Below, piece after piece: positions 1-8,083 of a stretch of DNA of 24,583 nt. Source of the DNA: Stramenopiles sp. TOSAG23-3. Taxonomy: Eukaryota; Sar. Under the pieces are notes generated by a model. That model saw only the letters and a list, made by a program, of their open reading frames with translations, was not told where the DNA came from and searched no databases. The stretch lies in contig LT642302.1 in NCBI GenBank assembly GCA_900128585.1, positions 1 through 24,583 on the forward strand, in the 5' to 3' direction. The number at the start of each line of letters is the position of its first letter. Position 1 is the first letter of the stretch. The position numbers were made by a program, and so were the translations under genes.

Positions 1-127
1 GGATGGGTGGAAGATATTTTATACACTGATTTTAGGGTTTAGTTTAGGCGCAGGTGTTCATTGTTTGTAATACTAATATTGTCCCCCCTTTCTTTTCTTT
101 GGTACCTTTGAAGAAGGCCCGCCCCAA
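1..127 (+). promoter_or_regulatory. Upstream region of the first gene
   Basis: This is the leader and probable promoter of the gene starting at 128. It holds a plant-type telomere/telo-box-like string (ttagggtttag, 32-42). A tactaat (71-77) is followed by a pyrimidine stretch (82-100) and an AG near 112-113, which resembles the 3' end of an intron, so a 5'-UTR intron is possible. No donor can be assigned because the window starts here. No TATA box is convincing. Confidence 0.3.
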
Positions 128-1369
128 ATGGCGTCCGGGTCCCAGTTCTATGACGGGTACCGTGACCTGTTCGAGTTCGACAAATACTCTACGTTGACGG
201 AACAAAGCAAGGTAACTTCTATCATATCGCAGGCGGACAATGTAGTCGGTGCATATAGTCCGACGCGGGAAGCATTCTTCTCTCCTGGGAGGCAGAATCA
301 GCATGCGCTGGTGGTAGAGCGGGGGCACATGGGCGGTGGTCGGGACGCCAACCCAGGGACGTTGGAAGACCCGGAAAGGGAACTAGAGCACGAGGTGTAC
401 TTGAAAAAGGTAGGAAAAGTGGAACAACGGTGGAGCTCCTACGACAATTTAATTAGCAAAGGGTTAGATAATGCCCACAACACCAAAGCGAGAAGCAACG
501 CAATGTACGGCAGCCCGAAACGGAACTTGGGGAAACGGTTGGTCGGCGTGGGGGTCGACGCGGAGGGCGAGGACGCCGAGGAGGGCACGCACGCCAAGGT
601 GGGAAACTCTGTGCCACTGCCCAAAATAAAGGTACCAAATTTAGGAGTAATGATGGGGGGTAAGCCCCAGTCCAATAGTAACGCTGTCTCTTCCCCGCAA
701 GGCCAAGACCCGGGGACGGGTGCTAGTAGAGGACAAAACATTCAGCCAACGCCCCCGACGAACCAAATGTCGAGGTTACAAAAGCAGCACGTGACGACGT
801 CTCCGATGACGTACCGGTTCGCCAATAGGGGGAGGAAGAAGGACAAAATGGGGGAGTTCTTGCAGCCCGACACTGCAAAAATAGTAAAAGGGGCGAGCAA
901 TTTTCATTACGGAAAGCGTCAAATCAAACCAAGAGTTTCGCCCCGGGTGCAGACGAACGTGCTGCCCCTCGACGTGGAGCCTGCTGTCATACGGCCTGGG
1001 AAAATGCAAATGAAGCCTGTCTTGACATCGCGCAACGAAGTCAACCGCCTCCTGTGGCGCGACCTGCGGAACAACCCGTCTGCAAAGCCTACGGCCGGGA
1101 TGTTTAACCCTGACTTACCCAGTCGAAAAAAATTAGAATTACCGGGGGCGGAAGAAGAGCGATTGGATTTTGTAAAGAAGACCCGGTTCCTCCTGAAATA
1201 TTGTGGCGGAAAGGCCTTTACTGGATATGAAACGGACATGCCGGCGGCCGTTGTCAATCGTCTGGACGCCTACCGCAAACTAAATACTCGCCGCGAACAG
1301 CTGAAAGCGTTGTACGCGAAGGACGTCGCGCAGCAAAAGAAGAGGTTCGAACGGCGAGTCATATGGTAG
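128..1369 (+). CDS. Hypothetical basic protein, 413 aa
   Basis: The frame opens with ATG at 128 (G at +4) and ends with TAG. I do not recognise the family. The first ~95 residues are mixed, with several tyrosines and acidic stretches. Residues ~130-260 are Gly/Ser/Pro/Gln-rich and probably disordered. The last ~100 residues are charged and helix-prone, rich in Arg/Lys, with a likely short coiled coil near the end (RREQLKALYAKDVAQQKKRF). No signal peptide, membrane segment or catalytic motif is visible. The composition resembles poorly conserved cytoskeletal or ciliary proteins, but that is only an impression. It is convergent with the GH47 gene, 164 bp apart. Its coding status rests on the long ATG-initiated frame and on GC content above the flanks. 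Confidence 0.75.
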   Translation: MASGSQFYDGYRDLFEFDKYSTLTEQSKVTSIISQADNVVGAYSPTREAFFSPGRQNQHALVVERGHMGGGRDANPGTLEDPERELEHEVYLKKVGKVEQRWSSYDNLISKGLDNAHNTKARSNAMYGSPKRNLGKRLVGVGVDAEGEDAEEGTHAKVGNSVPLPKIKVPNLGVMMGGKPQSNSNAVSSPQGQDPGTGASRGQNIQPTPPTNQMSRLQKQHVTTSPMTYRFANRGRKKDKMGEFLQPDTAKIVKGASNFHYGKRQIKPRVSPRVQTNVLPLDVEPAVIRPGKMQMKPVLTSRNEVNRLLWRDLRNNPSAKPTAGMFNPDLPSRKKLELPGAEEERLDFVKKTRFLLKYCGGKAFTGYETDMPAAVVNRLDAYRKLNTRREQLKALYAKDVAQQKKRFERRVIW

Positions 1370-1533
1370 CAGGTGTAAGGATAAAACCAATTGCTGTTTA
1401 GATACATACCTCTTAATAGTACGAAGTATAAAATGCACGACACGCGAAGCATTATTCCCCCTTTCTTTGTCCCTCGTCTGGCCGCGCGCTCAACGCAATA
1501 GTTTACACACTCGCTGCTTCTCTCTTTCTCCGG

Positions 1534-4278
1534 TTAACTCCTTGGTCTAATGTCTTGGGGCTGAATGCCTCGCTCCAACAGCGGGAATATTCGTGTTGGG
1601 TGGCACTCTGTGTTGAAAACATACTTTGTCAAATCAATTTTGTGCTCCTCCATGGGGGCCTGGACCATGTACAAATACTTCAACGTTTCCCCCAGCCAGA
1701 AGCTCTCCATCCTATCGTCCGGCCTTCGGTTTTGCTGCCTCACGTCTGGGTAAGAGCCGTACCCGAACGCCGTTTTGGAATATTTTGTGATCGCGGAGAA
1801 TATGTCCCACGCCCATTCTTGGTAAATGGGGTTGCCGGTGATTTGATGCAGGATAAACATGCTTTCTGCGGTCTCTGGGCGAAGGATGTAGAAAGGGGCC
1901 CGAGAGGCAGGCCGCGGGTCTTGCCCGTTCGGAAACTCCGAGTACTCCGCCGCAATGCCCGTGGCAGTGCGTCGGTACGTCTGGTAGCAGGTGTACAGCA
2001 TCGACCGCGCCATCGTCATGTCTCGCTTTGCATTCTTGTTGGACGGGTCCGTGTACGCCCCAAGGGCCAGCAGGCCGGGGAGAAAGCAGGCCAGGTGGTC
2101 CATCTTGTGGGTGATCCGGCTCCCGTCCCAGTCCCCTACGTACGCCAGGTTGGAAGGCGACGACCGTTTGTACAAAAGTTTTGCCACCCCGTCCATGGCA
2201 TTGTCGTACATTTCGCGAATGTAAGCCTCTTTTTTGCCCCCTTGGAGCCAAGTTTTCAATAGGTATTCGTAGTACGAGTCGCCGAGCGCTCCAAAAGTTA
2301 CACGGTTGGTCGTGAACCGCCCGGTGCCGGGGCTGACGTAAATGGGCGCCAGTCCGTTGGCCATCCTGTTCTTCTCTTTCAGAGTCTTGAACACCTTGGT
2401 GGACACGTCGACGTATGCGGGCTTGTTCGCCACCTTTCCCAAATACCTAAATTCCAACTGCAGAGTCCCTACTTCTGCCAGAATCGCTGCGCTCCCCGTC
2501 CACCCGGCGTTCTGCGACGACCCCGTCGCCAGGTTGACCTGCCCGTTCGGCATTCCCGAAGGCGTGCTGAAGGCCTTGAACAGGCGTGCGCCCAAATCTT
2601 CAGCTTTCTGAAGAAAAATTTTCTCCTCCGACAAATCGTATGCAGACAGCAAGCCACCAAGCGCGCGAATAGTCGTTTCAAAGGTGGAGACCATGCGGTT
2701 GCGATCGAAGGACAGCGACGAGGCCACCCAGTCTTTAGCGTCGTAAAACTCGTCCCGCATGCCCATGACCCAGAGGGTGTCCAGGGAGTCCAGCAACGTC
2801 ATGCCCATACCGCCCCAGTTGTTTTGGCCCCGCCCGCTCACCGGGTGTATCTCGTCCATCCCCCACGCCTTTGCCCGGTAGTGCTTCCAGCAGTGCTGCA
2901 TCGCGGCCTTCACGGCCGTCGCCCTGTCCTTCGCTTTTAGCGCCAGGCTTTCCATGACGTCCCTCGGCACGTTGTCGGCGTACAGGCCGGCCGCAAGGGC
3001 GACGGCGTCCCAGCCCATCGCGGTCGCGACTTCCGAGGTAAACTTGGAGTCCGCCTTGATGTTCACGGGGTGGCCGAGAAGCCTGCGGTTCGATCGGGTC
3101 GCGAACCCGTGCATCTCGTTCCCCGAGGTGTCCATGACCTTGGTGAACGAGTTTTTGTTGTACGGCTTCCGGATGTCCAGGCGGTAATAGCCGACCAGGT
3201 CGGCGGTTTCCGCGTCGATGGCAGTGTCGCCGCGAACTTCCGGGGAAAGCGTGTCTTCCGGGACCTGAACCATCGTCTTTTCCCACACCGTCACCTCGCT
3301 GACGTTCCCGATGAACCCGGCCTCCCCGTCAATGTGGGCGCCGATCCTGAGCTTGTGGACCGACCGGGTGCTCCCGCGCGCAACTTTCACGGTGGCAACT
3401 TTTTTAAAGTCTACGTATATCGTGAACGCGGTCTCCGCGTCCGGGTGGGGGGTAAAGATGGTCAGAGCCACGTGGGTCCACTTTCCGTACTGCAACATCT
3501 TTGGGGAGGACTGCATGTGGTAGCAGCCCTTCTCGTCGTTCCCTATGTCGGCGTGCACCGCCAGGTCGCTCGTCTTCCACCCGTTCACGTACACGGCGTA
3601 CCCGTAACGGTTCGCCGACTTGTCGCAGCCGGCGTCACGGTTCGCGAACAGCGTTTTCATCCGCGCCGCCTTGTTCTTCGGGTCCAGGTAGAACCAGCCA
3701 CTGACAGTCCCAGAGCCTTCTTTGTTGTCCCCAAACCCGACCGTCCCCACTTCGATAAAGTTGTCTCCGTACAGGGGCAGGGAGTACTGCCGGTCGACTT
3801 TGCTGAGGTCCCTCGCCGCGGCGTTCTTCGCGGGCTTGTGGTACTTCTCCTCCACCGTTCGGGATGGCATATTGGGGTGCACCTCCCCGCGCTTGAAGCC
3901 TGCCATTTTTGCTTTCATCCTTGCCTTTGCCCTGGCCTTTTCGGCCTCTTCGTCCGCGTCGCTCTGGCTCAAGTCCTCGTGGGCGGCCTTTTCCTCAGCC
4001 GCCGTCCGCTCCATCGTCCCAGCGTCCCCTTCGACCAACGACCGGTGGGTACCGCTCGCCTGCGGCCTCACGGGGGCCGAGTCCGTCAGCTGCTTGAAGC
4101 CCTGTTTGGTACTCGAATGGCTGGGGTGGTTCAACACATGCAGGACCGCAACGAACAGGCCCGCCAAGAACACGGTGCCAAAGCATACCCCAACAATCAT
4201 AAGCGTGGAACGGTCTTTCCGTCCCTTCCGACGTTTTTTCGGCAACTGGCCGAAGGTCTTGTCGTTGTCAGACCCCAT
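1534..4278 (-). CDS. Type II membrane LamG + GH47 alpha-1,2-mannosidase
   Basis: Class I (GH47) alpha-mannosidases trim alpha-1,2-mannose from N-glycans in the ER/Golgi with an inverting, Ca2+-dependent mechanism. The frame extends 16 codons upstream, but only from a TTG. The first ATG is at 4278, with A at -3 and G at +4, giving 914 aa. In order: basic cytosolic tail, single transmembrane anchor (~26-49), acidic/Lys-rich stem (~85-160), ConA-like/LamG domain (~180-345), GH47 domain (~455-900). GH47 landmarks include GMGMTLLDSLDTLW, FETTIRALGGLL (acidic residue E534), KMDHLACFLPG (D727), LRPETAES (E802), MESFWLGETLKYLY, and the C-terminal NTECHP, whose Thr890 corresponds to the Ca2+ ligand. 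All catalytic residues appear present, so an active ER/Golgi mannosidase is expected rather than a degenerate EDEM. The lectin-like insert between stem and catalytic domain is unusual. The upstream strand carries a TATA-like ttatatatg about 145 bp before the ATG. Confidence 0.93.
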   Translation of the reverse strand: MGSDNDKTFGQLPKKRRKGRKDRSTLMIVGVCFGTVFLAGLFVAVLHVLNHPSHSSTKQGFKQLTDSAPVRPQASGTHRSLVEGDAGTMERTAAEEKAAHEDLSQSDADEEAEKARAKARMKAKMAGFKRGEVHPNMPSRTVEEKYHKPAKNAAARDLSKVDRQYSLPLYGDNFIEVGTVGFGDNKEGSGTVSGWFYLDPKNKAARMKTLFANRDAGCDKSANRYGYAVYVNGWKTSDLAVHADIGNDEKGCYHMQSSPKMLQYGKWTHVALTIFTPHPDAETAFTIYVDFKKVATVKVARGSTRSVHKLRIGAHIDGEAGFIGNVSEVTVWEKTMVQVPEDTLSPEVRGDTAIDAETADLVGYYRLDIRKPYNKNSFTKVMDTSGNEMHGFATRSNRRLLGHPVNIKADSKFTSEVATAMGWDAVALAAGLYADNVPRDVMESLALKAKDRATAVKAAMQHCWKHYRAKAWGMDEIHPVSGRGQNNWGGMGMTLLDSLDTLWVMGMRDEFYDAKDWVASSLSFDRNRMVSTFETTIRALGGLLSAYDLSEEKIFLQKAEDLGARLFKAFSTPSGMPNGQVNLATGSSQNAGWTGSAAILAEVGTLQLEFRYLGKVANKPAYVDVSTKVFKTLKEKNRMANGLAPIYVSPGTGRFTTNRVTFGALGDSYYEYLLKTWLQGGKKEAYIREMYDNAMDGVAKLLYKRSSPSNLAYVGDWDGSRITHKMDHLACFLPGLLALGAYTDPSNKNAKRDMTMARSMLYTCYQTYRRTATGIAAEYSEFPNGQDPRPASRAPFYILRPETAESMFILHQITGNPIYQEWAWDIFSAITKYSKTAFGYGSYPDVRQQNRRPDDRMESFWLGETLKYLYMVQAPMEEHKIDLTKYVFNTECHPTRIFPLLERGIQPQDIRPRS

Positions 4279-4701
4279 CCTTCGCTTCTCCCTATTAACT
4301 CGGTGGTGGTAGTAAGGTATATTCAATCCTTACACTCCCAATCCAAACAACACCAAGAGAAAGAAGGGAGACGGAAGGGAAAACAGAACAATCTTGTTTG
4401 AACCTATCCTGGAATAAAACATATATAAGTAATACATAAATGATAGATATATACAAATCGTAAACATTTTATATTAACCCTCCTCTCTCAACCTCCTGTC
4501 TCTCATCACACATAATACTATACTCTATTTATTATATTTTATTAATTGTATTTATAGTCTCTATTATGAGCTTGGGTATTGTCTTCTTTCCTTCTAATAC
4601 CAGGTACCAGGTACGGACAAGGATCATCGTGGCCAATTAATCAGTGGTCTGCACCTAACTACCTATCTAATTCAAGAAGACTTCTTTTTATTTATAAAAT
4701 T

Positions 4702-4847
4702 AAGAAGAAGAAGAAGAAGAAAGAAGAAAGAAGAAGAAGAAGAAGAAGAAGAAGAAGAAGAAGAAGAAGAAGAAGAAGAAAGAAGAAGAAAGAAAGAAGA
4801 AGAAAGAAAGAAAGAAAGAAAGAAGAAAGAAGAAAGAAAGAAGAAGA
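4702..4847 (+). repeat. 146-nt uninterrupted purine (GAA/GAAA)n tract
   Basis: The plus strand contains only A and G across this interval, mostly GAA triplets grading into GAAA units. Such mirror-symmetric purine tracts can form intramolecular triplexes (H-DNA) and are unstable in length. It sits in the middle of a divergent promoter spacer. A matching pyrimidine run follows at 5048-5093. Confidence 0.95.
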
Positions 4848-5047
4848 TATTAATTGTCTTTTATTTTATTTATTTATAGACGTTATAAAATTGATTTATT
4901 TTTATTATAATTTAAATATAAACACAGCATCTATAATTCCAATAAATATATTTAGCATTCTTCTTTTTCTCTTTCTCGAATGAATTGATGGCTGGCTGTT
5001 ATTCTACATCATCACACCTTTTTCTTCTTTTTTTTTTTATTGACTGA

Positions 5048-5093
5048 CCTCCTCTCTCCTCTTTCTTCTCTTCTTCTCTCTTCTTCTTCTTTT
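5048..5093 (+). repeat. Pyrimidine (CTT/CT)n tract
   Basis: The stretch is 46 nt of C and T only, mostly TTC and CT units, about 310 bp upstream of the GTPase start codon. It is complementary in character to the purine tract 200 bp to its left, so the two could pair imperfectly. Confidence 0.85.
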
Positions 5094-5405
5094 ATTATAC
5101 TTCGTACTACGTTGAATGAAGAACCCCAACAAATGCAATAAAAAAAACGAACAGTTTAATATTCTCTTCATTTTAATGATTTACTACCATTAATATCAAG
5201 AAAAGAGAGAGTTGAAAAGCAAGGCATGAAAATAAGTTCAAAGCGTGTGTTTCAGTTTCAAGTACGTGCGTATTACACAAAGAGAGAATAAAGGCGGTAC
5301 ATTACAGTGCGTATTTCTTTTTTACTCCATCCACCACCACCGTTCGGACACTTAGTGCTACAAAAGAGGGGACATCTTTTTGTTTTTAAACTTCACTGTT
5401 GTTAC

Positions 5406-6893
5406 ATGGGAAAGAAATCAAAACGGAAAAGTATGTCGGCACCATCTGCGAAAGATCTTAGTGAACAGGCTACCAACGATGCGTTTCACGGCATACTCAA
5501 CATCTACGGGGACAGGAAAGGAAATTCCAAGGACACGCTGCTGTGCATGGGGAAACAATTAGACTCCTTGTGGCAAAAGCTCGGGCAGGCCAAGACGAAG
5601 AATTTGAACCTCATCAAGCCCAGGCAGAAGGTCAACCTTCTCCTCGTCGGGAACCACTCCGCGGGAAAGTCCGCCTTTATCAACTGGTACGTTGGGGGGC
5701 AAAAGGTATGCGCGGAGTCACAAGCCCAGGAGACACAGACCTTCTGCTTCGTCACCTACGGAAAAAAGGAGCTGAACACCACCGGCGAGACGACGCTGCG
5801 CAAGTTCGACTACATCGAGCACATCACGGACGTCTTCGGCAACGCCATTTCGAACTACTTGAAGACGAGCGTCGTCGACCGGACCAACAACGCGTTCAAG
5901 TTCGTCGACCTGATTGATAGCCCGGGGCTCGTCGGGGCCGCCAAGATGGGGAGCGGTGGGGGAAACGTCCAGTCGTACGAGTTCGACATCGACGGTGCCA
6001 TCGCCTACGTCGCCGAGCGGTGCGACCTCGTCTACGTCTTCCTGGACAACCACGGCGGGGCCACCCAAATGCGGACGATGGAGGTGTTCGGCAACCTGCT
6101 GAAGACGGAGCGTGAGAAGAAGGCCTTCAAGACGCACACGTTCGTCACCAAAATCGACCAGATCACCACCACGAAGGACCTTCGCCGGGTCCACTCCTCG
6201 ATCCAGAGCGAGCTGAAGGAGAACATCAAGAAGACCGCCGCCGCGGAGAACGTCGACCTCTCCTTCGCCTTCAAGCTGAAGTCCATCTTCATCCCGAACG
6301 AGGACCGCCTGAAGACCGTGAACGAGGCCATACGGGAGGAGAACGAAATCGACGAGGCCACCGACATCATCATCGACGCCATCAAGAACAAGGTCTCGCA
6401 AAATTTTGAGCAGGTCAAGAACGACTGCAAGTCGCTCATGAAGCGCAGCGACGAGATCCACAAGTTGCACGTGAGCAACACGGGAAAGCGGGACTTTCGA
6501 ATGACCTTGTCCCGGGTTATCTACGCCGCGGCCTTTGCCATTGCATTTTACATCTTTATCTGCGTTAGTGTCGGGATCAAGACCTACCTTCCGGAGGACA
6601 TTAGCGCCAGCGTCGTCTACCAAGTGCTCCTTGACGCGTCCGCCCCGTTCATGGAAACCTACACCGAGCACACCTACTGGGAGAACACGAAGACCTCCCT
6701 CTCCTTGCTGTTGACCTTTTACCTCCTCTGCTTTTTGGGCCGAATGCTTAGCCGGCGGGCCGACGCTTACCCTCTTCTGGACGGCGAAGAGTTAAAGGCG
6801 GTCTTGAACGTGCCGTCGCAAGTTGATAACTTTGACGAGGAAAGGCAGCGACTCTTTGACCTGTACTTGAAAGATCCAACCGATGACGATTAA
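5406..6893 (+). CDS. Membrane-anchored dynamin-like (EHD-type) GTPase
   Basis: The protein has 495 aa. The frame upstream begins only at a GTG, so I use the first ATG (5406); Met10 is an alternative with a better -3 base. The GTPase core has a P-loop GNHSAGKS (82-89), a candidate switch I threonine near 110-112 (ETQT), G3 DSPG (171-174) and G4 TKID (248-251, in place of the usual NKxD). The spacing and P-loop context resemble the EHD/dynamin superfamily. Helical, charged sequence follows (~255-365). Two strongly hydrophobic segments (~371-391 and ~431-447) sit near the C-terminus, with a ~40-residue loop between them, then a short acidic tail. By analogy with mitofusin/atlastin-type proteins it may anchor in an organelle membrane by a hairpin and act in remodelling or fusion. 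That role is inferred from architecture. Subfamily and substrate membrane are unknown. Confidence 0.85.
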   Translation: MGKKSKRKSMSAPSAKDLSEQATNDAFHGILNIYGDRKGNSKDTLLCMGKQLDSLWQKLGQAKTKNLNLIKPRQKVNLLLVGNHSAGKSAFINWYVGGQKVCAESQAQETQTFCFVTYGKKELNTTGETTLRKFDYIEHITDVFGNAISNYLKTSVVDRTNNAFKFVDLIDSPGLVGAAKMGSGGGNVQSYEFDIDGAIAYVAERCDLVYVFLDNHGGATQMRTMEVFGNLLKTEREKKAFKTHTFVTKIDQITTTKDLRRVHSSIQSELKENIKKTAAAENVDLSFAFKLKSIFIPNEDRLKTVNEAIREENEIDEATDIIIDAIKNKVSQNFEQVKNDCKSLMKRSDEIHKLHVSNTGKRDFRMTLSRVIYAAAFAIAFYIFICVSVGIKTYLPEDISASVVYQVLLDASAPFMETYTEHTYWENTKTSLSLLLTFYLLCFLGRMLSRRADAYPLLDGEELKAVLNVPSQVDNFDEERQRLFDLYLKDPTDDD

Positions 6894-7434
6894 ACAGGGG
6901 GAGATGCACATCTCTCAAAAATATTTTTTCTTAAATAATATGTGGTTACCTTTTTTTTGAAATAATAATGAAATAGGTAAGTCTAACTGAAACTTTATTT
7001 CTTTTGTTTTGATGATGATGAGATGATTAGAAAAAAAGATATTTTAATAAATTTACCAATAAATAATAAAAATACGAAGAAGTCTTCTTAACTGCAAAAT
7101 CTGAATGCTGTGTCTATATTATTATATTCATCATCTAATTATAATATTATTATACAACAAAAAAAGTTATTATTTTTTCTATTATTATTATTATTATTAT
7201 TATTATGAGATATTATTAAAATAATAATATCTATTATCTCATCTTTTTTTCTTTTGTATATGGTACCTTCCATCCGGTCCGGTCCAACTAATAATTTTCA
7301 TTACATGATGATGAAGAAAAAAACAGGAAAAGAGTAATTGTTGTATTGTCAATTTAACAGTAATTCAAAATTTTCTTCCTTCATTGTTGTGCATTCTCGA
7401 GTGCGATTGTTCGGTTCTGCCCACTGTGTTTTAG
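6894..7434. other. AT-rich tandem spacer with microsatellite and hairpin
   Basis: The spacer joins the 3' end of the GTPase gene to the promoter of the next plus-strand gene. It contains gatgatgatgagatgat near 7010, an ATT repeat (about 7181-7205) and an inverted repeat directly after it. No open frame of note is present. The sequence just before the next ATG (gtgttttag) resembles a 3' splice site, so a 5'-UTR intron cannot be excluded. Confidence 0.5.
7208..7232 (+). repeat. AT-rich inverted repeat (10-bp arms, 5-nt loop)
   Basis: The arms agatattatt (7208-7217) and aataatatct (7223-7232) are perfect reverse complements around aaaat. It follows directly on an ATT microsatellite, so it may be a by-product of AT-rich low complexity rather than a functional element. 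Confidence 0.75.
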
Positions 7435-7917
7435 ATGGTGAAGGTTGGGGGAAGTTCATCCGCGAAAGGGGGAGAAAGTGCGGGATCTTCTTCGTCTGAA
7501 CTTCCGGCGACTTCGTCAGGTTCGGCGACGGTGGGGAGAGTGCACGTTTCACCCAGCGAAATGGTAGAGGCAAAAAAGACAATAATTAAGTTGTCGCTGA
7601 CGGGAAGGAAGAAAATAGAAAGGGTAGAGGGTGGAGGAAAGAAAAGGTCGGGGAACTCAAATGCGTACTTGGAAGGAATGTTTCGGTTCCTGGAAACTTC
7701 CGCCCACCAAATAAAACGGTACTCCAAGGGAACCATTGGCCGGACACCCGCAGCGCCGTTGGTCGCCATAGACTCCTTTCGGGAACTTTTGCCCAAAGTC
7801 AATAAGAAGCTGAGCAAGCAGGAGAGAATCAAGTTGGCCAAAATTGAGTGGAAAAAGCTTCGGGACGCTGAAGAAGAGCACGAAAAGAACTATCGAAGAA
7901 AAAAGACACGGCAGTAA
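7435..7917 (+). CDS. Small basic protein, weak HMG-box-like C-terminus
   Basis: The frame is ATG-initiated and encodes 160 aa. Residues 1-35 are Ser/Gly/Ala/Thr-rich and probably disordered. Residues ~75-115 form a conserved-looking block containing YLEGMFRFLETSAHQIKRYS and PLVAIDSFRELL. The C-terminal ~45 residues are helical and highly basic. Their pattern LSKQERIKLAKIEWKKLRDAEEE resembles the last two helices of an HMG box (S-x2-E-x2-K...WK-x-L-x-D-x-EE), but the first helix with its aromatic/proline motif is not evident. A nuclear or chromatin role is therefore only a guess. It is convergent with the EF-hand gene, 166 bp away. The third-position composition is less GC-biased than in the large genes. 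Confidence 0.65.
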   Translation: MVKVGGSSSAKGGESAGSSSSELPATSSGSATVGRVHVSPSEMVEAKKTIIKLSLTGRKKIERVEGGGKKRSGNSNAYLEGMFRFLETSAHQIKRYSKGTIGRTPAAPLVAIDSFRELLPKVNKKLSKQERIKLAKIEWKKLRDAEEEHEKNYRRKKTRQ

Positions 7918-7938
7918 ATTTCTTCGAAAGTTTATCAT

Positions 7939-7962
7939 TACTTACGCACGCGGCCGTAAGTA
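7939..7962 (+). terminator. Hairpin in convergent 3' spacer
   Basis: A perfect 8-bp inverted repeat (tacttacg / cgtaagta) encloses an 8-nt GC-rich loop. It lies 22 bp after the stop of the plus-strand gene and about 120 bp before the stop of the opposing EF-hand gene. It could shape both 3' ends. A role in transcript termination or 3' processing is inferred from position only. Confidence 0.35.
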
Positions 7963-8083
7963 GTTTTAAATGTTTTTAGAATTTATATTACGACTGTGCA
8001 TTAAAATCTTTGGCTGTTATTTAAGTGCTCTTTCAAACAAAATTTTAAAAGAGGAGTACCGCACCACAGTTAGTAAGCTTTTA

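Larger units (their letters stand above)
4279..5405. other. AT-rich divergent spacer between GH47 and GTPase genes
   Basis: This 1.1 kb head-to-head spacer should hold both promoters. A TATA-like element (catatataag, about 4418-4428) lies on the GH47 side. The middle contains a long pure-purine GAA/GAAA tract and then a pyrimidine tract (5048-5093). I see no convincing gene. The open frame through the purine tract would encode only poly-Arg/Lys/Glu. Confidence 0.6.

Noticed and set aside
3070-4401. Long plus-strand frame opposite the GH47 gene
   Set aside because: It is antisense to a clearly recognised enzyme; stop-free because of high GC third positions, with no domain of its own.
4579-4983. 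Open frame of 134 codons through the purine tract
   Set aside because: It is translated microsatellite (poly-Lys/Arg/Glu) flanked by A/T-rich filler, with no protein-like segment.
1417-5110. 14-nt inverted match tagtacgaagtata (1417-1430) / tatacttcgtacta (5097-5110), with a resemblance to a recombinase-site arm
   Set aside because: About one such match is expected by chance in a window this size, and there is no spacer-arm structure at either site.
5718-6671. Minus-strand frame of 317 codons opposite the GTPase gene
   Set aside because: It is antisense to the GTPase domain and rich in Val/Leu/Asp from complementary codons; no independent start or domain.
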